Positions 52,723 through 62,306 of a stretch of DNA of 64,000 nt are shown in pieces. Under the pieces are notes generated by a model that was not told where the DNA came from, ran no database searches, and worked only from the letters and a program-made list of their open reading frames with translations. Within the stretch, counting starts at the first letter, position 1. Each line of letters opens with the position of its first letter. The translations under genes and the position numbers were made by a program. Source of the stretch: Burkholderia cepacia GG4 (GTDB taxonomy: Bacteria; Pseudomonadota; Gammaproteobacteria; Burkholderiales; Burkholderiaceae); the NCBI RefSeq assembly GCF_000292915.1, contig NC_018513.1, positions 62,001 to 126,000 of the forward strand. Direction: 5' to 3'.

Positions 52723-52799
52723 TTTTTATTGCGTGCCGTAGGATTTCGCGCATCCTCTCACACCACATTGCCGGGCTCGCACCGGCGCACGAACCCACC

Positions 52800-55700
52800 A
52801 TGGCAAGCACGACTCTCGGCGTCAAAGTCGACGACCTTCTCCGCTCGCGCCTGAAAGACGCGGCCGCGCGTCTCGAGCGCACTCCCCACTGGCTGATCAA
52901 GCAGGCGATCTTCGCGTATCTCGAGCGGATCGAGCACGGCCAGTTGCCGCCCGAGCTGTCGGGCAGCAGCGGTGTCACGGAGCTCGCCGACGGCCAGTCG
53001 CCGGACGGCGACGACGACAACTCGCCGCATCCGTTCCTCGAGTTCGCGCAGAACGTGCAGCCGCAATCGGTGCTGCGCGCGGCGATCACGGCCGCGTATC
53101 GCCGCCCGGAGCCGGAATGCGTGCCGTTTCTGCTGGGCCAGGCGCGCCTGCCGGCGAACCTGCAGGCCGATGTGCAGACGCTCGCGACGGCGCTCGTCGA
53201 GGCGCTGCGCGAGAAGAGCTCGGGCGGCGGCGTCGAAGGGCTGATCCACGAGTTCTCGCTGTCGAGCCAGGAAGGCGTCGCGCTGATGTGTCTCGCGGAA
53301 GCGCTGCTGCGGATTCCCGATCGCGCGACGCGCGATGCGCTGATTCGCGACAAGATCAGCAAGGGCGACTGGCGTTCGCACGTCGGCCACGCGCCGTCGC
53401 TGTTCGTGAACGCGGCGACCTGGGGGCTGATGATCACCGGCAAGCTCGTGACGACCAACAGCGAAGCGGGCCTGTCGTCGGCGCTCACGCGCCTGATCGG
53501 CCGCGGCGGCGAGCCGCTGATCCGCAAGGGCGTCGACATGGCGATGCGCCTGATGGGCGAGCAGTTCGTCACCGGCGAAACGATTTCCGAAGCGCTCGCG
53601 AACAGCCGTAAATACGAAGCGCGCGGCTTCCGCTACTCGTACGACATGCTCGGCGAAGCGGCGACGACCGAAGAGGACGCGCAGCGCTACTACGCGTCGT
53701 ACGAGCAGGCGATCCACGCGATCGGCAAGGCGGCCGGCGGCCGCGGCATCTACGAAGGCCCGGGCATCTCGATCAAGCTGTCGGCGCTGCACGCACGCTA
53801 CTCGCGCTCGCAGCAGGACCGCACGATGAGCGAGCTGCTGCCGCGCGTGCGTTCGCTCGCACTGCTGGCGCGCCGCTACGACATCGGCCTGAACATCGAC
53901 GCGGAAGAAGCCGACCGTCTCGAACTGTCGCTCGACCTGCTCGAGGCGCTGTGCTTCGATCCGGAGCTCGCGGGCTGGAACGGCATCGGCTTCGTCGTGC
54001 AGGGCTACCAGAAGCGCTGCCCGTTCGTGATCGACTACCTGATCGACCTCGCGCGCCGCAGCCGTCACCGCCTGATGATCCGCCTGGTCAAGGGCGCGTA
54101 CTGGGACACCGAAATCAAGCGTGCGCAGGTCGACGGCCTCGAAGGCTATCCGGTCTATACGCGCAAGATCTACACCGACGTGTCGTACCTCGCGTGTGCG
54201 AAGAAGCTGCTCGCGGCACCCGACGCCGTCTACCCGCAGTTCGCGACGCACAACGCGTACACGCTGGCCGCGATCTATCACCTGGCCGGCCAGAACTACT
54301 ACCCGGGCCAGTATGAGTTCCAGTGCCTGCACGGGATGGGCGAGCCGCTGTACGAGGAAGTCACGGGCCGCGACAAGCTGAACCGTCCGTGCCGCGTGTA
54401 TGCGCCGGTCGGCACGCACGAAACGCTGCTCGCATACCTCGTGCGTCGCCTGCTGGAGAACGGCGCGAACACGTCGTTCGTGAACCGCATCGCCGACAAG
54501 ACGGTATCGGTGAAGGAGCTGGTCGCCGACCCGGTCGACGAAGCCGCGAAGGTCGTGCCGCTCGGCGCGCCGCACGCGAAGATCCCGCTGCCGCGCCACC
54601 TGTACGGCGACGAGCGCCCCAACTCGATGGGCCTCGACCTGTCGAACGAACACCGTCTCGCGTCGCTGTCGTCCGCGCTGCTCGCGAGCGCGCATCATCC
54701 GTGGCGCGCGGCGCCGCTGCTCGCCGACGACGCGCTTGCCGACGCTCCGGCGCGCGACGTGCGCAACCCGGCCGATCAGCGCGACGTAGTCGGCACGGTC
54801 AGCGAAGCGACGGCCGAACACGTGAGCGCGGCGCTCGCGCACGCGGTGGCTGCCGCGCCGATCTGGCAGGCGACGCCGGTCGATGCGCGCGCCGACTGCC
54901 TGGTGCGCGCGGCCGACCTGCTCGAAGCGCAGATGCACACGCTGATGGGCCTGATCGTGCGCGAAGCCGGCAAGTCGCTGCCGAACGCGATCGCCGAAAT
55001 CCGCGAAGCCGTCGACTTCCTGCGCTACTACGCGGCGCAGATCCGCGACGAGTTCTCGAACGACACGCACCGTCCGCTCGGTCCCGTGGTCTGTATCAGC
55101 CCGTGGAACTTCCCGCTCGCGATCTTCATGGGCCAGGTGGCCGCCGCGCTGGCGGCCGGCAACACGGTGCTCGCGAAGCCGGCCGAACAGACACCCCTGA
55201 TCGCCGCCCAGGCCGTGCGCCTGCTGCGCGAGGCCGGCGTGCCGGCCGGCGCGGTGCAGTTGCTGCCGGGCACCGGCGAGACCGTCGGCGCGGCGCTGGT
55301 CGCCGATGCGCGCACCCGCGCGGTGATGTTCACCGGCTCGACCGAAGTCGCGCGCCTGATCAACAAGACGCTGTCCGCACGCCTCGACCCGGACGGCAAG
55401 CCGATTCCGCTGATCGCCGAAACGGGCGGCCAGAACGCGATGATCGTCGACTCGTCGGCGCTCGCGGAGCAGGTTGTCGCGGACGTGATGCAGTCGTCGT
55501 TCGACTCGGCCGGTCAACGGTGTTCGGCGCTGCGCGTTCTGTGTCTGCAGGACGATGTCGCGGACCGCACGCTGACGATGCTGAAGGGCGCGATGCACGA
55601 GCTGGCGCTCGGCAACCCGGACCGGCTGTCGACCGACGTCGGCCCGGTGATCGACGGCGAAGCGAAGCAGACGATCGACACGCACGTCGCGACGATGACG

Positions 55701-56732
55701 GACAAGGGTCACACGGTCACGCAACTGCCGGCGCCCGATGCATGCGCACACGGCACGTTCGTGCCGCCGACGCTGATCGAGATCGGCAGCATCGACGAAC
55801 TGAAGCGTGAAGTGTTCGGCCCCGTGCTGCACGTGGTGCGCTACCGCCGCAGCCAGCTCGACAAGCTGCTCGAGCAGATCCGCGCGACGGGCTACGGCCT
55901 GACGCTCGGGATCCACACGCGGATCGACGAGACGATCGCGCACGTGATCTCGAACGCACACGTCGGCAACATCTACGTGAACCGCAACGTGATCGGCGCG
56001 GTGGTCGGCGTGCAGCCGTTCGGCGGCGAAGGGCTGTCGGGCACGGGCCCGAAGGCCGGCGGCGCGCTGTACCTGCAGCGCCTGCTCGCGACGCGTCCGT
56101 CGGGCCTGCCGCGTTCGCTCGCGCAGATGCTGATCGCGGACGGCGCGGTCGAAGGCGACGCGCGCGGCAATCCGGCGGCAGTGCTCACCGCGCTGCGCGA
56201 CTGGCTGATCGAGCAGCGCGAGCCGGCGCTCGCCGCACGCTGCGACGGCTATCTCGCGCAGGTGCCGGCCGGCGCGACCGCAGTGCTGACCGGGCCGACG
56301 GGTGAGCGAAACACGTATACACTCGGCCCGCGCGGCACGGTGCTGTGTGTCGCGGCAACGCCGAGCGGGGCCCGCGCGCAGTTTGCGGCGGTCCTGGCGA
56401 CCGGCAACCGCGCGCTGTTCGCCGGTGCGGCGGGCGAGGCGCTGGTGGCCGCGCTGCCGGCTGCGCTGAAGGCGCATGCGGCCGTGCGCAAGCAGGCGGA
56501 CGTGCCGTTCGACGCGGTGCTGTTCGAAGGCGACAGCGACGAACTGCAGACGCTCGTGAAGGAAATCGCGCAGCGGCCGGGCCCGATCGTGTCGGTGCAG
56601 GGTGTGTCGGCGGGCGCGTTCGAGCATGGCGATGCGGAAGACTACGCGCTCGAGCGGCTGCTGACCGAGCGCTCGGTGAGCGTGAACACGGCGGCGGCGG
56701 GCGGCAATGCGAATTTGATGACGATCGGCTGA
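52800..56732 (+). CDS. putA: Trifunctional proline utilisation protein PutA
   Basis: This 1310-residue protein joins three functions. Residues 1-45 are a ribbon-helix-helix DNA-binding domain (TTLGVKVDDLLRSRLKDAAA). Residues about 170-560 are FAD-dependent proline dehydrogenase (RLMIRLVKGAYWD, GNYYPG-like QNYYPGQYE). Residues about 650-1120 are glutamate-semialdehyde (P5C) dehydrogenase, with the catalytic glutamate in AETGGQNA and cysteine in SAGQRCSALR. A C-terminal ALDH-like domain follows. It oxidises proline to glutamate at the inner membrane and represses its own gene when proline is low. GTTGCA operators and a promoter lie upstream. Confidence 0.97.
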   Translation: MASTTLGVKVDDLLRSRLKDAAARLERTPHWLIKQAIFAYLERIEHGQLPPELSGSSGVTELADGQSPDGDDDNSPHPFLEFAQNVQPQSVLRAAITAAYRRPEPECVPFLLGQARLPANLQADVQTLATALVEALREKSSGGGVEGLIHEFSLSSQEGVALMCLAEALLRIPDRATRDALIRDKISKGDWRSHVGHAPSLFVNAATWGLMITGKLVTTNSEAGLSSALTRLIGRGGEPLIRKGVDMAMRLMGEQFVTGETISEALANSRKYEARGFRYSYDMLGEAATTEEDAQRYYASYEQAIHAIGKAAGGRGIYEGPGISIKLSALHARYSRSQQDRTMSELLPRVRSLALLARRYDIGLNIDAEEADRLELSLDLLEALCFDPELAGWNGIGFVVQGYQKRCPFVIDYLIDLARRSRHRLMIRLVKGAYWDTEIKRAQVDGLEGYPVYTRKIYTDVSYLACAKKLLAAPDAVYPQFATHNAYTLAAIYHLAGQNYYPGQYEFQCLHGMGEPLYEEVTGRDKLNRPCRVYAPVGTHETLLAYLVRRLLENGANTSFVNRIADKTVSVKELVADPVDEAAKVVPLGAPHAKIPLPRHLYGDERPNSMGLDLSNEHRLASLSSALLASAHHPWRAAPLLADDALADAPARDVRNPADQRDVVGTVSEATAEHVSAALAHAVAAAPIWQATPVDARADCLVRAADLLEAQMHTLMGLIVREAGKSLPNAIAEIREAVDFLRYYAAQIRDEFSNDTHRPLGPVVCISPWNFPLAIFMGQVAAALAAGNTVLAKPAEQTPLIAAQAVRLLREAGVPAGAVQLLPGTGETVGAALVADARTRAVMFTGSTEVARLINKTLSARLDPDGKPIPLIAETGGQNAMIVDSSALAEQVVADVMQSSFDSAGQRCSALRVLCLQDDVADRTLTMLKGAMHELALGNPDRLSTDVGPVIDGEAKQTIDTHVATMTDKGHTVTQLPAPDACAHGTFVPPTLIEIGSIDELKREVFGPVLHVVRYRRSQLDKLLEQIRATGYGLTLGIHTRIDETIAHVISNAHVGNIYVNRNVIGAVVGVQPFGGEGLSGTGPKAGGALYLQRLLATRPSGLPRSLAQMLIADGAVEGDARGNPAAVLTALRDWLIEQREPALAARCDGYLAQVPAGATAVLTGPTGERNTYTLGPRGTVLCVAATPSGARAQFAAVLATGNRALFAGAAGEALVAALPAALKAHAAVRKQADVPFDAVLFEGDSDELQTLVKEIAQRPGPIVSVQGVSAGAFEHGDAEDYALERLLTERSVSVNTAAAGGNANLMTIG

Positions 56733-56816
56733 CCATCCTTGCCGTTCGGATCAAACAAAGGAAGCGGCAAGGCGATCCCGAAGCCGCTCCATTTACCCTG
56801 GTACCAAGGAGATGCT

Positions 56817-57956
56817 ATGCAACACACGATGAAAAAGCTGGCAGGCGCGACGTTCGTCGCGGTCATGTCGCTGGCGGGGACGGCCCATGCGGATGACGTG
56901 AAGATCGGTTACGCAGGGCCGATGACGGGCGCCCAGGCTCACTACGGCAAGGATATGCAGAACGGGATCGCGCTCGCGCTGGAAGACTTCAACGCGACGA
57001 ACCCGAAGATCGGCGGCAAGCCGGTGAAGTTCGTGCTCGAGACGCAAGACGACCAGGCTGACCCGCGCACCGGCACGACGGTCGCGCAGAAGCTCGTCGA
57101 CGACGGCATCAAGGGCATGCTCGGCCACTTCAACTCGGGCACGACGATCCCGGCCTCGCGCATCTATGCGAACGCCGGCATTCCGGAAATCGCGATGGCG
57201 ACGGCGCCGGAATACACGCAGCAGGGTTACAAGACGACCTTCCGCATGATGACGTCCGACACGCAGCAGGGCTCGGTGGCGGGCACCTTCGCGTCGAAGG
57301 ATCTCGGCATGAAGAAGATCGCGATCGTCGACGACCGCACGGCCTACGGCCAGGGTCTCGCCGACCAGTTCGAGAAGGCCGCGAAGGCCGGCGGCGCGAC
57401 GATCGTCGACCGTGAATTCACGAACGACAAGGCGGTCGACTTCAAGGCGATCCTGACCAAGCTGAAGGCGGCGAAGCCGGACCTCGTCTACTACGGCGGC
57501 GCGGATTCGCAGGCAGCGCCGATGGTCAAGCAGATGAAGACGCTCGGCATGACGGCACCGCTGATGAGCGGCGAAATGGTGAAGACGCCGACGTTCCTGA
57601 AGATCGCGGGCAACGCGGCCGACGGCACGATCGCATCGCTGGCAGGCCTCCCGCTGGAAGAAATGCCGGGCGGCAAGACCTACGCCGACAAGTACAAGAA
57701 GCGCTTCGGCGAAGACGTGCAGACCTACTCGCCGTACGCGTACGACGGCGCGATGGCGATGCTCAACGCGATGAAGAAGGCCGATTCGACCGACCCGGCG
57801 AAGTACCTGCCGGTGCTCGCGAAGACCGACATGTCCGGCGTCACGTCGTCGCACGTCGCGTACGACGCGAAGGGCGACCTGAAGAACGGCGGCATCACGA
57901 TGTACAAGGTCGAGAAGGGCGAGTGGAAGCCGCTGAAGAGCATCGGCGGCAAGTAA
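56817..57956 (+). CDS. LivK-type periplasmic amino-acid-binding protein
   Basis: This 379-residue protein has a Sec signal peptide (MKKLAGATFVAVMSLAGTAH, cleavage after AHA). The leucine/isoleucine/valine-binding fold follows (VKIGYAGPMTGAQAHYGKDMQNG, GTTIPASRIYANAGIP, IVDDRTAYGQGLADQFEK). It is closer to classical LivK/LivJ than the binding proteins of the two liv clusters. No permease or ATPase gene is adjacent, so it must use a transporter encoded elsewhere. AAGGAG precedes ATG 56817, and a strong terminator follows. Confidence 0.92.
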   Translation: MQHTMKKLAGATFVAVMSLAGTAHADDVKIGYAGPMTGAQAHYGKDMQNGIALALEDFNATNPKIGGKPVKFVLETQDDQADPRTGTTVAQKLVDDGIKGMLGHFNSGTTIPASRIYANAGIPEIAMATAPEYTQQGYKTTFRMMTSDTQQGSVAGTFASKDLGMKKIAIVDDRTAYGQGLADQFEKAAKAGGATIVDREFTNDKAVDFKAILTKLKAAKPDLVYYGGADSQAAPMVKQMKTLGMTAPLMSGEMVKTPTFLKIAGNAADGTIASLAGLPLEEMPGGKTYADKYKKRFGEDVQTYSPYAYDGAMAMLNAMKKADSTDPAKYLPVLAKTDMSGVTSSHVAYDAKGDLKNGGITMYKVEKGEWKPLKSIGGK

Positions 57957-58011
57957 GCAGTACCTGAGTCGCGGGCGGCGTCGAAGGGCGCCGCCTCGCG
58001 CACCATGCGAG

Positions 58012-58046
58012 AAAGCCACCGGGCCGTCGGGTCCGGTGGCTTTTTC
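58012..58046 (+). terminator. Intrinsic terminator after the LivK-type gene
   Basis: AAAGCCACCGG and CCGGTGGCTTT pair across a short loop and run into TTTTTC. It stands between convergent genes. Confidence 0.92.
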
Positions 58047-58101
58047 TTTGTCCTTGGCGTCGACGCATCGACGCGTCGATCGAACGCGCGCTGCTTCGTT
58101 G

Positions 58102-59610
58102 CTACTCGCGGCGCGTGCGCAGCAGGAACTTCTGAAGCTTGCCGGTTGGCGTGCGCGGCAGCGTTTCCGCAAACACGAATTCGCGCGGGATCTTGTACGC
58201 GGCGAGCCGCTCGCCGCAGAACGCGCGCAGCGCATCGGCATCGCGCGCGGCGCCGGCGCGCAGCACGACATGCGCGACGACCGTCTCGCCCCAGTCAGGA
58301 TGCGGCATGCCGACGACGGCCGCCTCGGCGACGCCCGGATGCGCGCCGAGCACGTCCTCCACTTCCTTCGAATAGACGTTCTCGCCGCCCGTCACGATCA
58401 TGTCCTTCAGCCGGTCGACGATGAACAGGTAGCCATCCTGATCGATGCGCGCGATGTCGCCGGTGCGGTACCAGCCGCCCGGCGCGAACGCGGCGCGCGT
58501 CGCGGCCGTGTCGTCGAGATAGCCGAGCATCATGCTGTCGGCCTTCAGCCAGATCTCGCCGGTGTCGCCCGGTTGGGCGTCGGCACCATCGATCCGCACG
58601 ACCCGCAGGTCGACGCCGGGGCCGCCCTGGCGGCCGATCGAGCCGGCCTTTGCGATCTGCTCGTCCGGATACAGCGTGGTCCCGGCCGGGCCCGTTTCCG
58701 TCATCCCGTACACCTGGAAGAACGCGTTGGTGCGATACGCGCGCGCGAGCCGTTCGGCCTGCGCAGTGCCGATCGGGCCGCCGCCGTACAGCCACGCGCG
58801 CACGCTCGACAGGTCGAACGCTGCGAAGCCGTCGATCGTGTCGAGCGGCAGCGTGTACGACACCGGCGCGCCGAAATACAGCGTCACGCGCTCGCGCTCG
58901 ATGGCCTGCAGGAAGCGCAGCGGATGGTATTCGCGCAGTAGCACGACGGTGCCGCCCGCATACAGCGTGCCGCCGAACCAGTTGTTCAGCGGCGACGAAT
59001 GCCAGATCGGCATCGCCATCAGCGTGCGTTCGTGGCGGCCGATGCCGGTCGCGAGCGCCGCCGCCATCGCCGCGAACGTCACCGTGCGGTGGCTGTGCAC
59101 GCAGCCTTTCGGGCGTCCGGTCGTGCCGGACGTGTAGAGGATCTGCGCGACGTCGCCGTCGGCCGGTTCGATACCCGCGACGCCGTCCATCGCCGCGCGC
59201 ATCGCGTCGAAGTTCGGCACGCCGGCGGCATGGCCTTCGGTGACGAGCCGCCGCGCCGGATGGATCACGCGCGCCAGCACCGGCGCGAGCACCGCGTCGA
59301 ACAGGATCACCTTGCTGCGGCTGTGTTCGAGCACATAGTCGACTTCCGGCGCCTGCAGCTTGTGGTTGATCGGCACGAACGCGGCGCCGAGCCGCCACGC
59401 GCCGAACATCAGGTCGACGAACGCGGGCGTGTTCAGGCACATCGCGGCGACGCGGTCGCCGGCCGCGACGCCGAGCGCGCTGAGCACGCCCGCTGCGCGG
59501 TGCGAGCGCTCGCGCGCTTCGGCGTAGGTGATCGTCGTGTCGTCATGGATCAGGAACGGCAGGTCGGGCGTCGCGCGGGCGGCGCGGTCGAGGGCGGCGA
59601 CGAGGTTCAT
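58102..59610 (-). CDS. Acyl-CoA ligase (AMP-forming)
   Basis: This 502-residue ANL-superfamily enzyme has the P-loop YTSGTTGRPKGCVHSHR, YGMTETGPAGT, YRTGDIARIDQDGY, the hinge DRLKDMIVTGGENVYSKEVE and the lysine in TPTGKLQKF. It makes acyl-CoA from a free acid, and the next gene upstream encodes an acyl-CoA dehydrogenase-like protein on the same strand, 48 bp away. The pair may act on a shared acyl substrate, or the ligase may recycle acids released elsewhere. Confidence 0.92.
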   Translation of the reverse strand: MNLVAALDRAARATPDLPFLIHDDTTITYAEARERSHRAAGVLSALGVAAGDRVAAMCLNTPAFVDLMFGAWRLGAAFVPINHKLQAPEVDYVLEHSRSKVILFDAVLAPVLARVIHPARRLVTEGHAAGVPNFDAMRAAMDGVAGIEPADGDVAQILYTSGTTGRPKGCVHSHRTVTFAAMAAALATGIGRHERTLMAMPIWHSSPLNNWFGGTLYAGGTVVLLREYHPLRFLQAIERERVTLYFGAPVSYTLPLDTIDGFAAFDLSSVRAWLYGGGPIGTAQAERLARAYRTNAFFQVYGMTETGPAGTTLYPDEQIAKAGSIGRQGGPGVDLRVVRIDGADAQPGDTGEIWLKADSMMLGYLDDTAATRAAFAPGGWYRTGDIARIDQDGYLFIVDRLKDMIVTGGENVYSKEVEDVLGAHPGVAEAAVVGMPHPDWGETVVAHVVLRAGAARDADALRAFCGERLAAYKIPREFVFAETLPRTPTGKLQKFLLRTRRE

Positions 59611-59658
59611 CGGGACTCCTGGCTGGGCGGGCGAGGTGGACGAACGGACGGCCTGGCG

Positions 59659-61311
59659 TCAGGCCGGATACGCGCGCTGCAGCAGCGCGGCGACGTCGAG
59701 CGAGTGCGGATCGAAGCCGCCCGCGATGCGGCCCCAGTCGGGCGCGGCGAGCCGCGTCGCGACGAACGCGTCGGCGACGGCCGCGGGCGCGTCGCGCCGC
59801 AGCAGGCACGCCTGCGCGACGAGCGCGAGTCGCTGCGCGAACACGCGGGCCGATGCCTCGAGCGTGTCTGCCGGTGCGGCGAGCATCGCGCGTAGCGCAT
59901 CGAGCGCCGCGCGGATGCGCGGTTCGCCCGCGCCGAGATCGGTCAGTTCGGCGAGCAGCGCGGCGGCCGCGTCGGGCTCGCGGGACACCGCGCGCAGCAC
60001 GTCGAGGCACATCACGTTGCCGGAGCCCTCCCAGATCGAGTTGACGGGTGCTTCGCGGAACAGTCGCGCGATCGGGCCGTCGTCGACGTAGCCGTTGCCG
60101 CCGAACACTTCCATCACCTCGCCGGTCAGCTCGACCGCGCGCTTGCAGACCCAGAATTTCGCGGCGGGCGTGACGATGCGCTTCCACGCGCGCTCGCGCG
60201 GCGAGTCGTCGCGCTCGAACGCATCGGCTAGGCGCATCGCGAGCGCGAGCGCGGCCTCGCTCTCGAGCGCGAGATCGGCGAGCACGGTGCGCATCAGCGG
60301 CTGCTCGGCGAGCGCGCGGCCGAACGCGTGGCGCTGGCGCGTGTAGGCGATCGCCTGCACGACGCCCTGGCGCAGCATCGCCGCGCTGCCGAGCACGCAG
60401 TTCAGCCGCGTGTAGGTGGCCATCTCGATGATGGTCGGAATCCCGCGGCCTTCGTCGCCGAGCATGATCCCCCACGCGTCGTTCAGCTCGATCTCGCTGC
60501 TCGAATTGCTGCGGTTGCCGACCTTGTTCTTCAGCCGCTGGATCTCGACCGCGTTCTTGGTGCCGTCGGGCTGCCAGCGCGGCACATAGAAGCACGACGG
60601 GCTGCCGGCTTCGGTCCGCGCGACGACGAGGTGGGCATCGCACATCGGCGCGGAGAAGAACCACTTGTGGCCGCGCAGCCGGTATTCGCCGCCGCGGCCG
60701 CCCGCGCCGACCGGGGTAGCCAGCGTCGTGTTCGCGCGCACGTCGGAGCCGCCCTGTTTCTCGGTCATCCCCATGCCGAACCAGATCGAGCGCTTGGCGG
60801 CGACCGGCACGTCGCGCGGATCGTAGTCGTCGCTGTAGAGCTTGTCGCGCAGCAGGTCCCACAGCGCGGGCTCCTTCTGCAGCACCGGAATCGCGGCCTG
60901 CGTCATCGTCGCCGGACACAGCGTGCCGGCCTCGATCTGGCCGTGCAGGTAGAAGCCGGCCGCGGTCGCGGCCCAGCGACCGGGGCGCGTATCGCGGAAT
61001 GCGAGCGACACGAAGCCTTCGTTGCGGTACATGCCGAGCAGCGTGTGCCACGCCGGATGAAAATCGACGCGGTCGATGCGGCGGCCGCGCCGGTCGAACG
61101 CGTTCAGTTCCGGCGTCTGGCGGTTCGCTTCGTCGGCGAGCTGCGCGGTGTCGGCGCTGCCTAGCCGCGCGCCGTACGCGTCGAGCCGCGGCACGGCCCA
61201 GCCGGCGCCCGCGCGGGCGAGTGCCTCGCGCAGCGCGAGGTCGGTCGCGAAGAGGTTATAGTCGACCAGTTCGTCGAACTGGTTCGTGACGGCATGGGGC
61301 GATTCGGTCAT
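59659..61311 (-). CDS. AidB-type acyl-CoA dehydrogenase-family protein
   Basis: This 550-residue protein is longer than ordinary acyl-CoA dehydrogenases (about 380-400 residues), as AidB is. It has the FAD/ACAD signatures GMGMTEKQGGSDVRANTT, YRLRGHKWFFSAPMCDA and ELTGEVMEVFGGNGY, and ends with a helical extension. E. coli AidB is a flavoprotein induced by alkylation damage that binds DNA and has weak isovaleryl-CoA dehydrogenase activity. No ada-type gene adjoins it. With an acyl-CoA ligase downstream and a divergent TetR gene, a role in acyl or branched-chain acid metabolism is as likely as DNA protection. Confidence 0.88.
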   Translation of the reverse strand: MTESPHAVTNQFDELVDYNLFATDLALREALARAGAGWAVPRLDAYGARLGSADTAQLADEANRQTPELNAFDRRGRRIDRVDFHPAWHTLLGMYRNEGFVSLAFRDTRPGRWAATAAGFYLHGQIEAGTLCPATMTQAAIPVLQKEPALWDLLRDKLYSDDYDPRDVPVAAKRSIWFGMGMTEKQGGSDVRANTTLATPVGAGGRGGEYRLRGHKWFFSAPMCDAHLVVARTEAGSPSCFYVPRWQPDGTKNAVEIQRLKNKVGNRSNSSSEIELNDAWGIMLGDEGRGIPTIIEMATYTRLNCVLGSAAMLRQGVVQAIAYTRQRHAFGRALAEQPLMRTVLADLALESEAALALAMRLADAFERDDSPRERAWKRIVTPAAKFWVCKRAVELTGEVMEVFGGNGYVDDGPIARLFREAPVNSIWEGSGNVMCLDVLRAVSREPDAAAALLAELTDLGAGEPRIRAALDALRAMLAAPADTLEASARVFAQRLALVAQACLLRRDAPAAVADAFVATRLAAPDWGRIAGGFDPHSLDVAALLQRAYPA

Positions 61312-61410
61312 CGGGTTGTCTCCGGTCTCATGCTTCGCGCTCGGTCGATCGGCCGGTCGGGTGCCGGCGCCCGGTCAAACGCGTTTCCGCTGAATTTCAG
61401 AGTAGCAAAT

Positions 61411-62079
61411 ATGCCGCCGCGACATGTTCAGGTTCCGGCGCCGCCCGGCCAGCCGGCGGCGCAACCCGCGCCCGCGTTGCGCCGCCGGCCGCGCCAGTCG
61501 CGCGCGCAGGCCACCTCCGATGCGCTGCAGCAGGCGTTCGTTCAGCTTTTGCTCGAGCGCGGCTACGCGAAGGCGACGATCCGCGAGATCGCGGCGGTCG
61601 CGGGCGTGAGCATCGGCACCTTCTACGAATACTTCGGCGACAAGCAGAGTCTCGCCGCGCTGTGTATCCACCGGCACGTGCTGGCGCTGGCCGACCGGCT
61701 GCGCGACGCGGCGAACGGGCTGCGCGGCGGGCCGCGCGCCGAACTCGCGGCCGCGCTCGTCGACCTGCAAGTCGATGCGATCGGCGCCGACGCCGCGCTG
61801 TGGAGCGCGTTCTTCGCGCTGGAGCGGCAGGTGTCGCCGCTGGCCGCATATCGCCGACATTACGACGCGTACGTCGCGCTGTGGCGGGATGCCCTCGCGC
61901 AGGCCGCCGATCCGCCGTCGGCCGCACGGCTCGACGCGTGCGCGCGGATGGCGCATACGGTCTGCTATGGCGGCGTGTCGCAGGCGCTGCTGACGCTCGG
62001 GCCCACGCTCGACTTCGCCGCGTTGCGCGCTGAACTGCAGGCCGTGCTGCGTGCGTATCTGGCGGCGGCAGGCGATTGA
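61411..62079 (+). CDS. TetR-family transcriptional regulator
   Basis: This 222-residue protein has a proline- and arginine-rich N-terminal tail, then a TetR helix-turn-helix at about residues 30-80 (LLERGYAKATIREIAAVAGVSIGTFYEYFGDKQSLAALC) and an all-helical ligand domain. It is divergent from the aidB-type gene across 99 bp and probably represses that gene and itself (inference). ATG 61411 starts the protein just after an AT-rich patch; the longer upstream frame lacks a Shine-Dalgarno. Confidence 0.9.
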   Translation: MPPRHVQVPAPPGQPAAQPAPALRRRPRQSRAQATSDALQQAFVQLLLERGYAKATIREIAAVAGVSIGTFYEYFGDKQSLAALCIHRHVLALADRLRDAANGLRGGPRAELAAALVDLQVDAIGADAALWSAFFALERQVSPLAAYRRHYDAYVALWRDALAQAADPPSAARLDACARMAHTVCYGGVSQALLTLGPTLDFAALRAELQAVLRAYLAAAGD

Positions 62080-62306
62080 TGCACGGCGCGGCTGCGCGGC
62101 CCCAGGAGGAATGCCTGATTCGCATGCGTTGTCGGCGGTACTGCCTTGACGCCGCGCTCTTCTTATCCAGGGCAATGAGAAAAATGCATGGCTGCCATGA
62201 CGAACTTTCGATTGTCTGCCGATATTGGCTCGGGCTAAATCATGCGGCATGAGCAGGGCCGCGCGCTTCGCGCGGGCCAGCCCGAAGGACATCAGGAGGA
62301 GGAGTC

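Larger units (their letters stand above)
52404..52799. other. Intergenic region with the putA control region
   Basis: These 396 bp between priA and putA contain a promoter at 52651-52679 and PutA-type sites at 52650-52722. The left half is GC-rich with no recognised feature. Confidence 0.6.

Noticed and set aside
52758..56627. A minus-strand open frame of 1289 codons opposite putA
   Set aside because: The same antisense effect of third-position GC; no domain and an Arg/Val/Asp-rich composition.
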